Positions 7,173 to 15,910 of a stretch of 52,657 bases of DNA are shown piece after piece. How positions within the stretch are numbered: position 1 is the stretch's first letter; each line of letters starts with the position of its first letter. Location: NCBI GenBank assembly GCA_964625465.1, contig CAZVFD010000009.1, positions 1 to 52,657 of the forward strand. Direction: 5' to 3'. This DNA comes from CAZLFQ01 sp964625465 (GTDB lineage Bacteria > Pseudomonadota > Alphaproteobacteria > Rickettsiales > Midichloriaceae). The notes beneath the pieces are model-generated. The model saw nothing but the letters and a program-made list of their open reading frames with translations. It searched no databases and was not told the DNA's origin. Made by a program: the position numbers and the translations under genes.

Positions 7173-8693
7173 ATGTCAGACCTACTACTCGAACTATTTT
7201 CAGAAGAAATCCCTGCACGAATGCAAGTTGCCGCTGCAGAACAGTTGCAGATTCAAATTAAGAACAAACTCGACACAGAGCTTGCGTGCAGTTGTACAGC
7301 TGAATCTTGGGTAACACCACGCAGAGTTGGTATATATTTATCTGGCATTCCTAGCTTGCAAAAAGAAAGTGTTGAAGAGTTAAGAGGCCCTAAAATTTCG
7401 GCGCCAGCACAAGCTCTAGAAGGATTTTTAAACAAAAACTCTCTTACCAAAGATCAGCTTGAGCAAAAAGGAGAATACTACGTTGCTCATGTTAAAAAAG
7501 GTGGTGGAAAGGTAAGTGATGTAATTCAAAAATCAATTGAGGAAGTACTCAATAAATTTGTTTGGCCGAAATCAATGAAATGGGGGGAAAACCAAACGCG
7601 TTGGGTTAGACCACTGCAAAATATTCTAGCCCTATTCGATAGTAATGTTCTAAAAGTACAGTTCGCTGGTTTAACTGCAAATGATAATACCTTTGGTCAT
7701 AGATTCCACTCACCAAAAGCTATTAGCGTAAGCAGCTATGACGATTATAAAACCAAACTCGCACAAGCCAGTGTAATGTTACAGACAGAGGATAGAAAAA
7801 AATCTATTCTCTCACAAATCGAAAAAGTTATAAGTGGTAAAAACTTAAATCTCGTAAAAGATGAAGGACTCTTAGATGAAGTTGCTGGTTTGATTGAAAA
7901 TCCTTTTGTACTTCTAGGTTCAATAGAGCAAAAATTTATGGCTTTACCACGTGAAGTTATGGTTATTACTCTCAGACATCACCAACGCTACTTCATGCTA
8001 GAAGACTCTAAAGGAAATTTAGCTCCTCACTTCATCATAGTTTCAAATACAACTACGGATGATAATGGCGCGGAGATAATTCATGGTAATGAGAAAGTTC
8101 TAAAAGCCCGTTTATCTGATGCAAGTTTCTTTTATGAACTTGATAAAAAAACTAAGCTTGAAGATTTAGTTCCAGCTTTGAAAAAATTGACCTTCCATGA
8201 AAAGCTTGGAACAGCTTACGATAAAATGCAAAGCGTTCTTAAAATCTCACCTGATATCGCTAAGTTTTTTGATGTTGATTCAGAAAAATTAAAAAGAGCG
8301 ATTACACTTTCAAAAGCTGATTTAGTTTCCAATATGGTTAAGGAATTTCCAGAGCTGCAAGGGGTTATGGGTTATTACTATGCGCAACATAATGGCGAAG
8401 ATAAGTCAGTAGCACTGGCCATTAAAGAGCATTATAAGCCGCAAGGCCCTAGTGATTATGCGCCGTCTGAGCCACTAAGTGCTGCTGCAGCAGTTTGCGA
8501 CAAGCTAGATACTTTAAATTTAATGTTTTCAATTAATATAAAACCTACTGGTTCTAAAGATCCTTTTGCTTTGAGGCGCGCTGCTAATGGTATCATTAGA
8601 ATAGTTGGCGAAGCAAAACTAAATGAATTTCTGAACATCTCAATTATACGAGAAGATGTTAGGGAATTTATTCTGGAACGGAATATAAAATAG
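7173..8693 (+). CDS. glyS: Glycyl-tRNA synthetase beta chain, C-terminally truncated
   Basis: This is the beta subunit of the alpha2beta2 glycyl-tRNA synthetase, which binds tRNA-Gly. It starts with the typical LLLELFSEEIPA, and conserved segments follow in order: VTPRRVG, KSMKWG, FGHRFH, REVMVITLRHHQRYF, and DPFALRRAANGIIRI near 463-477. Family members are about 660-700 residues; this one stops at 506, at the point where REDVREFILER would lead into the C-terminal DALR anticodon-binding domain. The stop is 7 bases before truB, so no space exists for the missing ~180 residues. Either the gene is a recent deletion or the subunit works without this domain. glyQ is present elsewhere in the window (16343-17179). 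Confidence 0.88.
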   Translation: MSDLLLELFSEEIPARMQVAAAEQLQIQIKNKLDTELACSCTAESWVTPRRVGIYLSGIPSLQKESVEELRGPKISAPAQALEGFLNKNSLTKDQLEQKGEYYVAHVKKGGGKVSDVIQKSIEEVLNKFVWPKSMKWGENQTRWVRPLQNILALFDSNVLKVQFAGLTANDNTFGHRFHSPKAISVSSYDDYKTKLAQASVMLQTEDRKKSILSQIEKVISGKNLNLVKDEGLLDEVAGLIENPFVLLGSIEQKFMALPREVMVITLRHHQRYFMLEDSKGNLAPHFIIVSNTTTDDNGAEIIHGNEKVLKARLSDASFFYELDKKTKLEDLVPALKKLTFHEKLGTAYDKMQSVLKISPDIAKFFDVDSEKLKRAITLSKADLVSNMVKEFPELQGVMGYYYAQHNGEDKSVALAIKEHYKPQGPSDYAPSEPLSAAAAVCDKLDTLNLMFSINIKPTGSKDPFALRRAANGIIRIVGEAKLNEFLNISIIREDVREFILERNIK

Positions 8694-8700
8694 TATACCA

Positions 8701-9579
8701 ATGATTTTAAACGGCTGGTTACCACTAGATAAACCTGCAGGCATAACCTCTAATAAAGCTTTGATGATTTTGAAAAAATTATTAAAGCCGAAAAAAATTG
8801 GACATGCTGGCACTTTAGACCCTTTTGCCACTGGGATACTGATGGTAGCACTCGGAGAAGCAACCAAAACTTCACAATATGCAATGGGTTCCAGCAAAGC
8901 GTACGAATTTGAAATCACTTGGGGTCAAACTCGCGATTCTCACGACGTTGATGGGGCAGTAATAGCAGAATCAAATTCTCGCCCTACTCTAGATCAACTT
9001 CAGCAAGCACTATACAAATTTACTGGTGAAATTTCACAAATTCCACCAGAATATTCTGCTATAAAAATCAATGGCAAACGCGCCTGCGATATTATGCGTG
9101 ATGGTCAATCTGTTGAGCTGAAGCCAAGGAATGTAAAAATATACAAAATAGAATTATTAGCTCATACACCTGAAACAGCAACTATCAGAGTCAAATGCTC
9201 AAAAGGCTTTTATATCAGGTCTTTAGCTCGAGATATATCCTCTGAGCTTGGCGTTTTGGGATATGTGACTAAACTGAGAAGAATAGAATCTGGTAAGGTT
9301 AAAATTGAAAGAGCGATTTCACTGGATTATATAGAAAAAATAGTGCATAATGGGCTCACCGAGGAATTCAGTAAGGTTTTATACCCTATTGACGCTGTGC
9401 TGGACGACATCTTAGTGCAGCAGGTAACCGAAGAAGAATCCAAAAAATTAAGGTTTGGTCAAAAACTCCCTTTCTCAAAAGATTCTCACTCAGACATAGC
9501 AGTAAAATGTGATAATAAATTGATCGCAATTTGCTATTCGAAGGACGGTTACTTATATCCTAAAACGGTTTTTAACTAA
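8701..9579 (+). CDS. truB: tRNA pseudouridine-55 synthase
   Basis: TruB converts U55 in the T loop of tRNAs to pseudouridine. The 292-residue protein has the diagnostic GHAGTLDPFATG motif with catalytic Asp40, DKPAGITSN near 10-18, and the tyrosine-containing QIPPEYSAIKINGKRA segment. KGFYIRSLARDI matches the conserved C-terminal core block. It starts 7 bases after the truncated glyS and lies directly before rpsO, the common truB-rpsO-pnp order of alphaproteobacteria. The ATG at 8701 opens the canonical N terminus (LNGWLPLDKP). Confidence 0.95.
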   Translation: MILNGWLPLDKPAGITSNKALMILKKLLKPKKIGHAGTLDPFATGILMVALGEATKTSQYAMGSSKAYEFEITWGQTRDSHDVDGAVIAESNSRPTLDQLQQALYKFTGEISQIPPEYSAIKINGKRACDIMRDGQSVELKPRNVKIYKIELLAHTPETATIRVKCSKGFYIRSLARDISSELGVLGYVTKLRRIESGKVKIERAISLDYIEKIVHNGLTEEFSKVLYPIDAVLDDILVQQVTEEESKKLRFGQKLPFSKDSHSDIAVKCDNKLIAICYSKDGYLYPKTVFN

Positions 9580-9598
9580 TTAATAAATGGAGTATTCG

Positions 9599-9868
9599 AT
9601 GTCGATTACAAAAGAAAAAAAGCAAGAGCTAATTACTAGCTATGCTAAAAGTAAAGGTGACACAGGTTCTGTAGAAGTACAGTGCGCAGTTTTAACTGAA
9701 AGAATTTCAGCTTTAACAGGACACCTTAAAGATATGGGTAAAGACACTCAAGCTAAACGTGGCTTGATTGTACTTGTTACTCGCAGAAGAAAATTACTAA
9801 AGTATCTTGAAAGAAATGATAACGCTCGTTATCAAGCTTTAATCAAAAAACTTGGTATTAGAAAATAA
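9599..9868 (+). CDS. rpsO: 30S ribosomal protein S15
   Basis: The 89-residue primary 16S rRNA-binding protein of the small-subunit platform. Conserved segments are DTGSVEVQ, LTERI, HLKDMGKD and RRRKLLKYL. The start at 9599 (MSITKEKK) is chosen over an in-frame ATG at 9587 because GGAG of the ribosome-binding site overlaps that upstream codon and is correctly spaced for 9599, and S15 is normally 88-89 residues. It forms the conserved rpsO-pnp pair with the next gene. Confidence 0.96.
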   Translation: MSITKEKKQELITSYAKSKGDTGSVEVQCAVLTERISALTGHLKDMGKDTQAKRGLIVLVTRRRKLLKYLERNDNARYQALIKKLGIRK

Positions 9869-9870
9869 GT

Positions 9871-9900
9871 AAATTGCCTCTGATAATTCAGGGGCAATTT
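9871..9900 (+). terminator. rpsO-pnp intergenic hairpin
   Basis: A 13-bp stem (9871-9883 with 9888-9900, one G-T pair) around a TAAT loop ends in TTT. The T-run is short, so it may be a partial terminator or an RNase III processing site, as is known between rpsO and pnp in other bacteria. Confidence 0.7.
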
Positions 9901-9924
9901 CAATTACATAGGAATTAAATTATA

Positions 9925-12282
9925 ATGTTTAAAATACATACTAAAGAAGTGCAATGGGGAGATAAAACCCTTGTATTAGAGACTGGAAAAATTGCCAGGC
10001 AGGCAGACGGTGCTGTAATAGTAAAGATGGGAAAATCAGTTGTATTATGTACAGCTGTTGGCGCTAAAAAACCTAAGACAGGAATCGATTTTTTCCCATT
10101 AACAGTTCACTATCAAGATAAGTGGTATGCTGCAGGAAAATTCCCTGGTGGCTTCTTTAAAAGAGAAAGCAGACCAAGTGAGCGTGAAGTTTTAACTTCA
10201 AGATTGATCGACAGACCAATAAGACCTTTGTTCCCAGACAATTTCCACAATGAAGTGCAAGTTATCTGTACAACAATTTCATACGATCCAGATTGCAACC
10301 CAGATATTCTAGCAATTGTTGGTGCTTCAGCAGCACTTGCAATCTCTGGCATTCCATTCGAACAACCAATTGGTGCAGCAAGAGTTGGATATAAAAATGG
10401 AGAATACATTTTAAATCCATCAGTCGCTGAACTAGCAGGTGGCAGCGCTCTTGATTTAGTTGTCGCTGGTACAAAAGATGCAGTACTTATGGTTGAATCA
10501 ACTGCTCAGCAACTTTCAGAAGAAGTAATGCTTGGAGCTGTAACATTCGGTCATAAGTCATTCCAACCAATCATTAAAGCAATTAAAGAATTAGCTAAAG
10601 AAGTTGGTAATTCAGAATGGAAAGTTGAATTAGAAGATAACTCTGAAATAGCTAAACTTGTTAAAGATTTAGCAGAAGCAAAGATTCGCAAAGCCTATGC
10701 ACTTGTAGATAAGCAAGAACGTAGAACTGCTCTTGATACAATTAAAGATGAAGTAAAAAAAGCTTTAGTTGAAGAAAAAGAAATGGATGAAGTCCGCGTT
10801 GGATCTTGTATCAAAGACTTAGAGAAAGATATAGTTCGCACACAAATGCTTAAAACTAAAAAGCGTATTGATGGAAGAACCGAAGAAGAAATCCGAAATA
10901 TTGTTTGCGAGTTAGATTTACTTCCTAGCGTTCATGGATCCGCTCTATTTACTAGAGGTGAAACTCAAGCATTAGTAGTCACAACTTTAGGAACTGGTGA
11001 TGATGAACAAGTTGTTGACGATCTTGAAGGAGATCGTAAAGACAGATTCATGTTACATTACAACTTCCCTCCATACTCTGTAGGTGAATGTGGTAGATTA
11101 GGCGCCCCTGGAAGAAGAGAAATTGGGCATGGTAAGCTTGCATTTAGAGCTATCAATCCACTACTTCCAACAAAAGAGCAATTCCCATATACAATAAGAG
11201 TTGTATCAGAGATTACAGAATCGAATGGTTCATCTTCAATGGCAAGCGTTTGTGGTGCTTCATTATCACTTATGGCTGCAGGCGTTCCACTTCCAGCTCC
11301 AATTGCAGGCATCGCTATGGGTCTTATATTAGAAGGCAAAGATTATGTAGTACTATCTGATATTATGGGTGATGAAGATCACCTTGGTGATATGGACTTT
11401 AAAGTTGCTGGTACTGCAGAAGGTATTACAGCTTTACAAATGGACATCAAAATAAGTGGCATTACTACAGAGATTATGGATCAAGCTTTAACACAAGCTA
11501 AAGCTGGTAGGCTTCATATTCTAGGTAGAATGGCTGAAGCAGTGACAGAATCAAGAGCTCAAATTTCTTCTAATGCTCCACAAATTAATTCTTTCAAAAT
11601 ACCGAAAGATAAAATTGGCGCATTAATTGGCCCTGGTGGAAAAGTGATTAAAGATATCATTGAGAAAACAGGCGTTAAAATTGATATTTCTGATGACGGT
11701 GTAGTTAATGTTGCTTCAACATCTGGCGAAGCAATGGCTGCTGCGATTGAAAGAATAAACGATATAGTTGCAGTTCCTGAAATCGGCAAGATTTATACTG
11801 GAACAGTTACTAGAATAGTTGATTTTGGCGCATTTGTTGCAATTATGAAAGATACTGAAGGATTACTACACGTTAGCGAAATGAGTGCAACACGCGTTAA
11901 TCATCCACGCGACGTTGTGAAAGAAGGTGATAAAATTCAGGTAAAAGTTTTAAATGTCGAATCAAATGGTAAGATTAAGCTATCTTTAAAATTTGGTGAA
12001 GGATTTGAATCTTCAAATGAAGAATCTTCTGGTAACAAACCATCTCAAAATGAAACTCAATCCACTGATGAAAATCAAGACAGAGGAGATAGACCTCATA
12101 AAAAACACGGCAAATTCAGAAATGATAGACGTGGTGGTGGCAAAGGTGGCGATAGAAATCGTGAACGTAGCGGTAATCGTGATCGCGAGCGTGATGATAG
12201 AAATAATGATCGTACCAATGAGAATAATCGTGGTAACTTTGACGATCAATCATCACAGCCTAAAAAACGTAGATTCTTCTAA
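9925..12282 (+). CDS. pnp: Polyribonucleotide nucleotidyltransferase (PNPase)
   Basis: A 3'-5' phosphorolytic exoribonuclease and degradosome enzyme. It has two RNase PH domains (FFKRESRPSE and GTGDDEQ segments in the first and second cores; DIMGDEDHLGDMDFK is the conserved metal/phosphate region), a KH domain near 555-610 (IGALIGPGGK) and an S1 domain near 620-690 (GTVTRIVDFGAFV, LLHVSE). At 785 residues it is longer than the usual ~700: residues 690-785 form an extra hydrophilic tail rich in Arg, Asp, Asn and Gly, likely disordered. A strong terminator follows. AGGAA precedes the ATG. Confidence 0.96.
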   Translation: MFKIHTKEVQWGDKTLVLETGKIARQADGAVIVKMGKSVVLCTAVGAKKPKTGIDFFPLTVHYQDKWYAAGKFPGGFFKRESRPSEREVLTSRLIDRPIRPLFPDNFHNEVQVICTTISYDPDCNPDILAIVGASAALAISGIPFEQPIGAARVGYKNGEYILNPSVAELAGGSALDLVVAGTKDAVLMVESTAQQLSEEVMLGAVTFGHKSFQPIIKAIKELAKEVGNSEWKVELEDNSEIAKLVKDLAEAKIRKAYALVDKQERRTALDTIKDEVKKALVEEKEMDEVRVGSCIKDLEKDIVRTQMLKTKKRIDGRTEEEIRNIVCELDLLPSVHGSALFTRGETQALVVTTLGTGDDEQVVDDLEGDRKDRFMLHYNFPPYSVGECGRLGAPGRREIGHGKLAFRAINPLLPTKEQFPYTIRVVSEITESNGSSSMASVCGASLSLMAAGVPLPAPIAGIAMGLILEGKDYVVLSDIMGDEDHLGDMDFKVAGTAEGITALQMDIKISGITTEIMDQALTQAKAGRLHILGRMAEAVTESRAQISSNAPQINSFKIPKDKIGALIGPGGKVIKDIIEKTGVKIDISDDGVVNVASTSGEAMAAAIERINDIVAVPEIGKIYTGTVTRIVDFGAFVAIMKDTEGLLHVSEMSATRVNHPRDVVKEGDKIQVKVLNVESNGKIKLSLKFGEGFESSNEESSGNKPSQNETQSTDENQDRGDRPHKKHGKFRNDRRGGGKGGDRNRERSGNRDRERDDRNNDRTNENNRGNFDDQSSQPKKRRFF

Positions 12283-12306
12283 TAGAACTATTAGTATTCA
12301 GCAATT

Positions 12307-12341
12307 AAAAATCCTCGTATGGCAGCATACGGGGATTTTTT
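12307..12341 (+). terminator. Rho-independent terminator after pnp
   Basis: A 15-bp stem (12307-12321 with 12326-12340, one T-G pair) with loop GCAG ends in a run of T. It lies 25 bases after the pnp stop and closes the glyS-truB-rpsO-pnp block. Confidence 0.93.
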
Positions 12342-12407
12342 GTACTAACTGTCGTCAATGAGTGCCGTATGGCTTTGCAGGCCTTCGGCTCAGCATCTAG
12401 AAAAGTA

Positions 12408-12471
12408 GATCCCGAAATAAATTCGGGATGACGATACCACCCTTGCCGTCATGCTGAACTTGTTTCAGCAT
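12408..12471. repeat. Paired short palindromes in intergenic DNA
   Basis: GATCCCGAAATAAATTCGGG (from 12408) and GTCATGCTGAACTTGTTTCA (from 12448) are near-palindromes of the same two types found at 3573-3593 and 3617-3637, in swapped order. Such ATCCCGAA/CAGCATGA repeats are common between genes of Rickettsiales-like and other endosymbiont genomes. The rest of 12342-12551 shows no gene. Confidence 0.65.
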
Positions 12472-12551
12472 CTAATTTAAACTAGCAAGTATGTGTTAAA
12501 AGTATCGAAGACAGGATTAGAAGATATGATGCCGTAGCTATAGCGATAGTT

Positions 12552-13772
12552 TTATCTCGAAACTTTTGCATATAAAATGCCAACCATGAACCAGAGAGGT
12601 GCTGTTGGCCATGCTATGAATAAGCTGCTGCTTGCTGCTATAGGAATTAGCTTTATGCATATATTAATTAATGCACCAATTTTAATTGGATATTTTTTAA
12701 TCTGATCACGAACTTTCCAAGCAAATTTAAGCCAGCAGCTAATCATCAATACGAATAACAACATCCCTATTAGCCCCGTCTCAGTTAGAACCTCCAGATA
12801 TATATTGTGCGGATGAGTAACACATAAATAGGATTTTGTGAGATGAGGCTTGGTTATATCTTCCCACATTGGATAATAATCTTCTGATAAGCACTCAGAC
12901 TGAAAGTGCCTTAGCCCTATTCCAAATATAGGGTCAGACAAAAATAATTCCATAGCAGTTGAATAAATTCTTCCATAACTCGTTTGTGAGAAATGTGAAA
13001 TTTCATAAGATGTACTGTGAACTTGCCTACTAATTATGGGTGACTGATTTACATACAATGTTAAAACAACAACGGAAATTATTATTGAAACTGCAGCTAC
13101 ATACACTCTTGTCCTTCTAAAACTCAAAGCTATAAGAGCGAATCCCACACACAACAATAACAATGCAGTTCTTTCGCCAGATAGAAATACAGCGAGCGAC
13201 CCGATCAAAGCGTATATAAGCGCTAAAGATTTATTATGGTAAAATAAATATGCAAGAGCAGGAAATAATATTAAAGTCAACATCATACCAATTGCCATTT
13301 TACCTGCAGCGGTGGTCAACCTGATATTTCCAACCAAGCCAATGTATGGGTTTCCAAAAAAATCCTTACCTAAAATATATTGAGTAATTGCACTCGTTCC
13401 AAAAAATATTATAGATAATACAAGTGAGGCAATAATATATTTTTCAGGTTTATTATCTCTTAATAACCAAAATGCTATAGCGGCAGCAAAGAATATATAT
13501 CTTATAAACGGCAAACCTCTTGCAAGAGCTACTTGAGGGTTTTCTGCAAATAAGCTCCTCAAACAAATATACATCCAAAAGACAAAAGCGACCTTTACCC
13601 AATCAGTCTGCATCCACTTAAAATCTTTAGTTTTAATACAATGCACTAGAAATATTATTCCTATTGTACACATAATGATTTCAATAACTGCATTTCCCAA
13701 AAACAATGAAAAGGGGAACATATATAGCAAGCCTAGCGCACAATTGTTCAGACTAAGTTTTTTAATATTCAT
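12552..13772 (-). CDS. O-antigen ligase/polymerase family membrane protein
   Basis: The 406-residue protein has about 10-12 membrane segments and the Wzy_C/WaaL family signatures: SGERTALLLL in a central helix, then a large periplasmic loop with FGIGLRHFQSE and THPHNIYLEVLTETGLIG. Such proteins attach or polymerise surface glycans in the inner membrane. The start is set at ATG 13772 (MNIKKL); a TTG at 13829 would add 19 poorly hydrophobic residues. Neither has a clear ribosome-binding site. No other glycan genes are adjacent. Substrate (LPS, glycan or protein) cannot be decided. Confidence 0.8.
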   Translation of the reverse strand: MNIKKLSLNNCALGLLYMFPFSLFLGNAVIEIIMCTIGIIFLVHCIKTKDFKWMQTDWVKVAFVFWMYICLRSLFAENPQVALARGLPFIRYIFFAAAIAFWLLRDNKPEKYIIASLVLSIIFFGTSAITQYILGKDFFGNPYIGLVGNIRLTTAAGKMAIGMMLTLILFPALAYLFYHNKSLALIYALIGSLAVFLSGERTALLLLCVGFALIALSFRRTRVYVAAVSIIISVVVLTLYVNQSPIISRQVHSTSYEISHFSQTSYGRIYSTAMELFLSDPIFGIGLRHFQSECLSEDYYPMWEDITKPHLTKSYLCVTHPHNIYLEVLTETGLIGMLLFVLMISCWLKFAWKVRDQIKKYPIKIGALINICIKLIPIAASSSLFIAWPTAPLWFMVGILYAKVSR

Positions 13773-13893
13773 GTGATTTAGCCAAATAACTGGTTGTAGA
13801 CTACATACTCTAGCTGTAAACCGCAACAATTTGATTGCCCAAAGAGTCTTTTAGTTGTAGATTTATGTCTCAGGGACTTGTTTAGAGGTATTT

Positions 13894-14055
13894 ATGGCAA
13901 GCAGTATGTGGGAATTAATACTTATATTGATGATAGTCTTCGTTCTTTTTGGAGCAGGCAAATTGCCTAAAGTTATGGGCGATATCGGCAAAGGAATTCG
14001 CTCTCTTCGCGATGGATTAAAAGAAGAAGACAAAAAACAAGATTCTGAATCTTAA
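13894..14055 (+). CDS. tatA: Sec-independent translocase protein TatA
   Basis: The 53-residue protein is MASSMWELILILMIVFVLFG-like at its N-terminal membrane helix (5-20), followed by the FGAGKLP hinge (19-25) and an amphipathic helix (about 26-44), then an acidic/basic tail EEDKKQDSES. This is the minimal TatA pattern; TatA forms the twin-arginine export pore with TatC. AGAGGT precedes the ATG by 7 bases. tatB and tatC are not nearby. Its last 4 bases overlap the stop of the convergent gene on the other strand. Confidence 0.9.
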   Translation: MASSMWELILILMIVFVLFGAGKLPKVMGDIGKGIRSLRDGLKEEDKKQDSES

Positions 14056-14555
14056 TTTTTTCGCAAAAATCTTTTAAACCCACTTTCCAAACGATCTAAA
14101 GCATTTGTGAATTCGGAATAGTCTTTTCTGCCCTTTAAGCTAAATGGCTTTGTTAGAAAAATTGGCCATATATTATGAACACATACATCCTGCACTATTT
14201 TTTGAGAAGATTTACTTTTAAGACAATCCATCACAAACCTATATTCTAGCTGTTTCTTCGCTAGCCAAGCAGCATCATAATTGTTAGATTTGTAAGAATA
14301 TATACATGGAAAATTACTGCTTGCTCCTATGGCGCCAAATCTAATGCTATAAAGCCACCTAAAACGCATCCCATATTGATGTTGCTCCAAAGTAATTAGT
14401 CCTTTCTCAAAACATAAGTCTAATGGTTCCTTAGTAACAGGAGATGTGCGTTTAAACCCCATATCCCGACTGCCCAACTCGCAACTTTTTAGCATTTTAC
14501 GGAAACTAGCAGCTTTTTTCATAATAACCAATAAATTCAATAAATTAAAGCGCAT
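14052..14555 (-). CDS. Conserved-looking hypothetical protein
   Basis: The 167-residue, basic, probably soluble protein has no membrane helix. Its clearest block is LDLCFEKGLITLEQHQYGMR, followed by FRWLYSIRFGA. This resembles a pattern I associate with uncharacterised alphaproteobacterial proteins (short helix, ITxEQH, then an aromatic/basic helix), but no function is known. Start could be ATG 14555 or the internal ATG at 14522; neither has a strong ribosome-binding site. It converges on tatA and overlaps its stop by 4 bases. The 102-base gap to the SLC1 transporter gene is divergent. Confidence 0.6.
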   Translation of the reverse strand: MRFNLLNLLVIMKKAASFRKMLKSCELGSRDMGFKRTSPVTKEPLDLCFEKGLITLEQHQYGMRFRWLYSIRFGAIGASSNFPCIYSYKSNNYDAAWLAKKQLEYRFVMDCLKSKSSQKIVQDVCVHNIWPIFLTKPFSLKGRKDYSEFTNALDRLESGFKRFLRKN

Positions 14556-14657
14556 TGTATATTATTTTTAACATTTACGGAAGTCATTATCGTGCAGTGC
14601 AGCTAAAGTATTGAAAAAAAAGGGTTGAACGGGAGAAAAAAGTAGTATACTTGAGTT

Positions 14658-15887
14658 ATGACTCTAACACAGGAGGATTGCTTGAATCCAAGTATATTAG
14701 CTAAAATAAAATTCCCACTACTTATTTTATCAGTACTCTTTCTGCCATTATTACTAGGCGATTTAGTACCTGTAGAGTTAAAGTCATTAAGTCTTTCGAT
14801 TAGCTTGATGATCAAATCAATTTTGATATTCATCCTACCATTTATAATATTTAGCTTCTTATTTAGCTCACTTATATCTCTAGGCACAGGCGCCATTACC
14901 TTTATCACTTTATTATTTACAATGGTCTTCGCATCTAATTTGACAGCGATCATGGCAGGTTATTCTATAGGCTATACTCTAATCCCAATGTTAGATATAA
15001 AGCTGGATATCTCTTCCAACATACCAAAACTAGAACCTCTATGGGAAATAAATATACCTCGACTTATATCAAACGAACCTGCAATGGTTGCCGGAATGGT
15101 AGCTGGCGCTGTGTTTGCACTATATCCAAATAAGTTTGCAGAGAAATATGCAAAAAAATTAAATCAACTATCTATGTTCGTCTTACGAAGATTGTTTATA
15201 CCAATTCTGCCAATATTCATTCTTGGCTTCGTATTCAAGCTAGAGCACGAAAAGCTTTTAGGCACCATACTTAGTAAATATCTAAACGTGTTTCTAATTA
15301 TTGTATCTAGTCAAATTCTATACACATGCTTCATGTATTTCATGGCATCAAATTTTTCGCCCAAAAGAATGTTTCAATATATTACCAATATATTACCCGC
15401 AACAATTACTGGAATGTCAACCATATCAAGTGCAGCGACAATGCCTGTAACCATAATGTGCACGGAAAAGAATTTGAATAACTTATCAATGGCAAGAACT
15501 ATAATTCCTGCTACTGCAAATATTCACACATTGGGAAGCGCATTTGGGATTACAATTTTAGCTCTTGGTACCATGTCGGCATTTGGTTTACCTCTACCAA
15601 AGTTAGAGGTATTTGGGATATTTGCACTGTATTACGCTATTGCGAAATTTGCCGTATGCGGTATTCCAGGTGGAGTTGTTATAGTTGTCGCTCCTCTACT
15701 AGAAACATACCTAGGGTTTAGCTCAGAGATGATTGGCTTGATCACAGCGCTATATATTTTATTTGACCCATTCGGCACTGCCACAAATGTTACTTGTAAT
15801 GGGGCCTTTGCTATTATTTTTAATAGAGTATACAAATTCTTTGGTAAATCAGTTGCAGAGCGTGAAGTTATTAGTACAGTAGAATGA
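14658..15887 (+). CDS. SLC1/DAACS-family cation symporter, variant motifs
   Basis: The 409-residue, about 8-helix inner-membrane transporter matches the dicarboxylate/amino acid:cation symporter family. HP1 has the serine-rich loop STISSAATMPVT. TM7, normally NMDGT, reads ANIHTLGSA, and TM8 reads DPFGTATNVTCNGA instead of the usual DxxRTxxNVxGD-like block. The family moves glutamate, aspartate or C4-dicarboxylates with Na+ or H+. The changed Asp and Arg positions mean coupling ion and substrate may differ. AGGAGG lies within the first codons, and an upstream site is weak, so the start could be slightly off. Uptake of host carbon is an inference. Confidence 0.82.
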   Translation: MTLTQEDCLNPSILAKIKFPLLILSVLFLPLLLGDLVPVELKSLSLSISLMIKSILIFILPFIIFSFLFSSLISLGTGAITFITLLFTMVFASNLTAIMAGYSIGYTLIPMLDIKLDISSNIPKLEPLWEINIPRLISNEPAMVAGMVAGAVFALYPNKFAEKYAKKLNQLSMFVLRRLFIPILPIFILGFVFKLEHEKLLGTILSKYLNVFLIIVSSQILYTCFMYFMASNFSPKRMFQYITNILPATITGMSTISSAATMPVTIMCTEKNLNNLSMARTIIPATANIHTLGSAFGITILALGTMSAFGLPLPKLEVFGIFALYYAIAKFAVCGIPGGVVIVVAPLLETYLGFSSEMIGLITALYILFDPFGTATNVTCNGAFAIIFNRVYKFFGKSVAEREVISTVE

Positions 15888-15910
15888 AGTATTGTTAATT
15901 GGGTAACTTC

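Noticed and set aside
9587..9598. An upstream ATG for rpsO
   Set aside because: GGAG of the ribosome-binding site overlaps this codon, and the canonical S15 N terminus starts at 9599.
9871..9900. A strong Rho-independent terminator between rpsO and pnp
   Set aside because: The stem is strong, but only three T follow, and the two genes are normally co-transcribed; it is more likely a processing or attenuation hairpin.
14603..14953. A minus-strand 116-codon frame
   Set aside because: It is antisense to the start of the SLC1 transporter gene, has no recognisable domain, and the transporter family match is far stronger.
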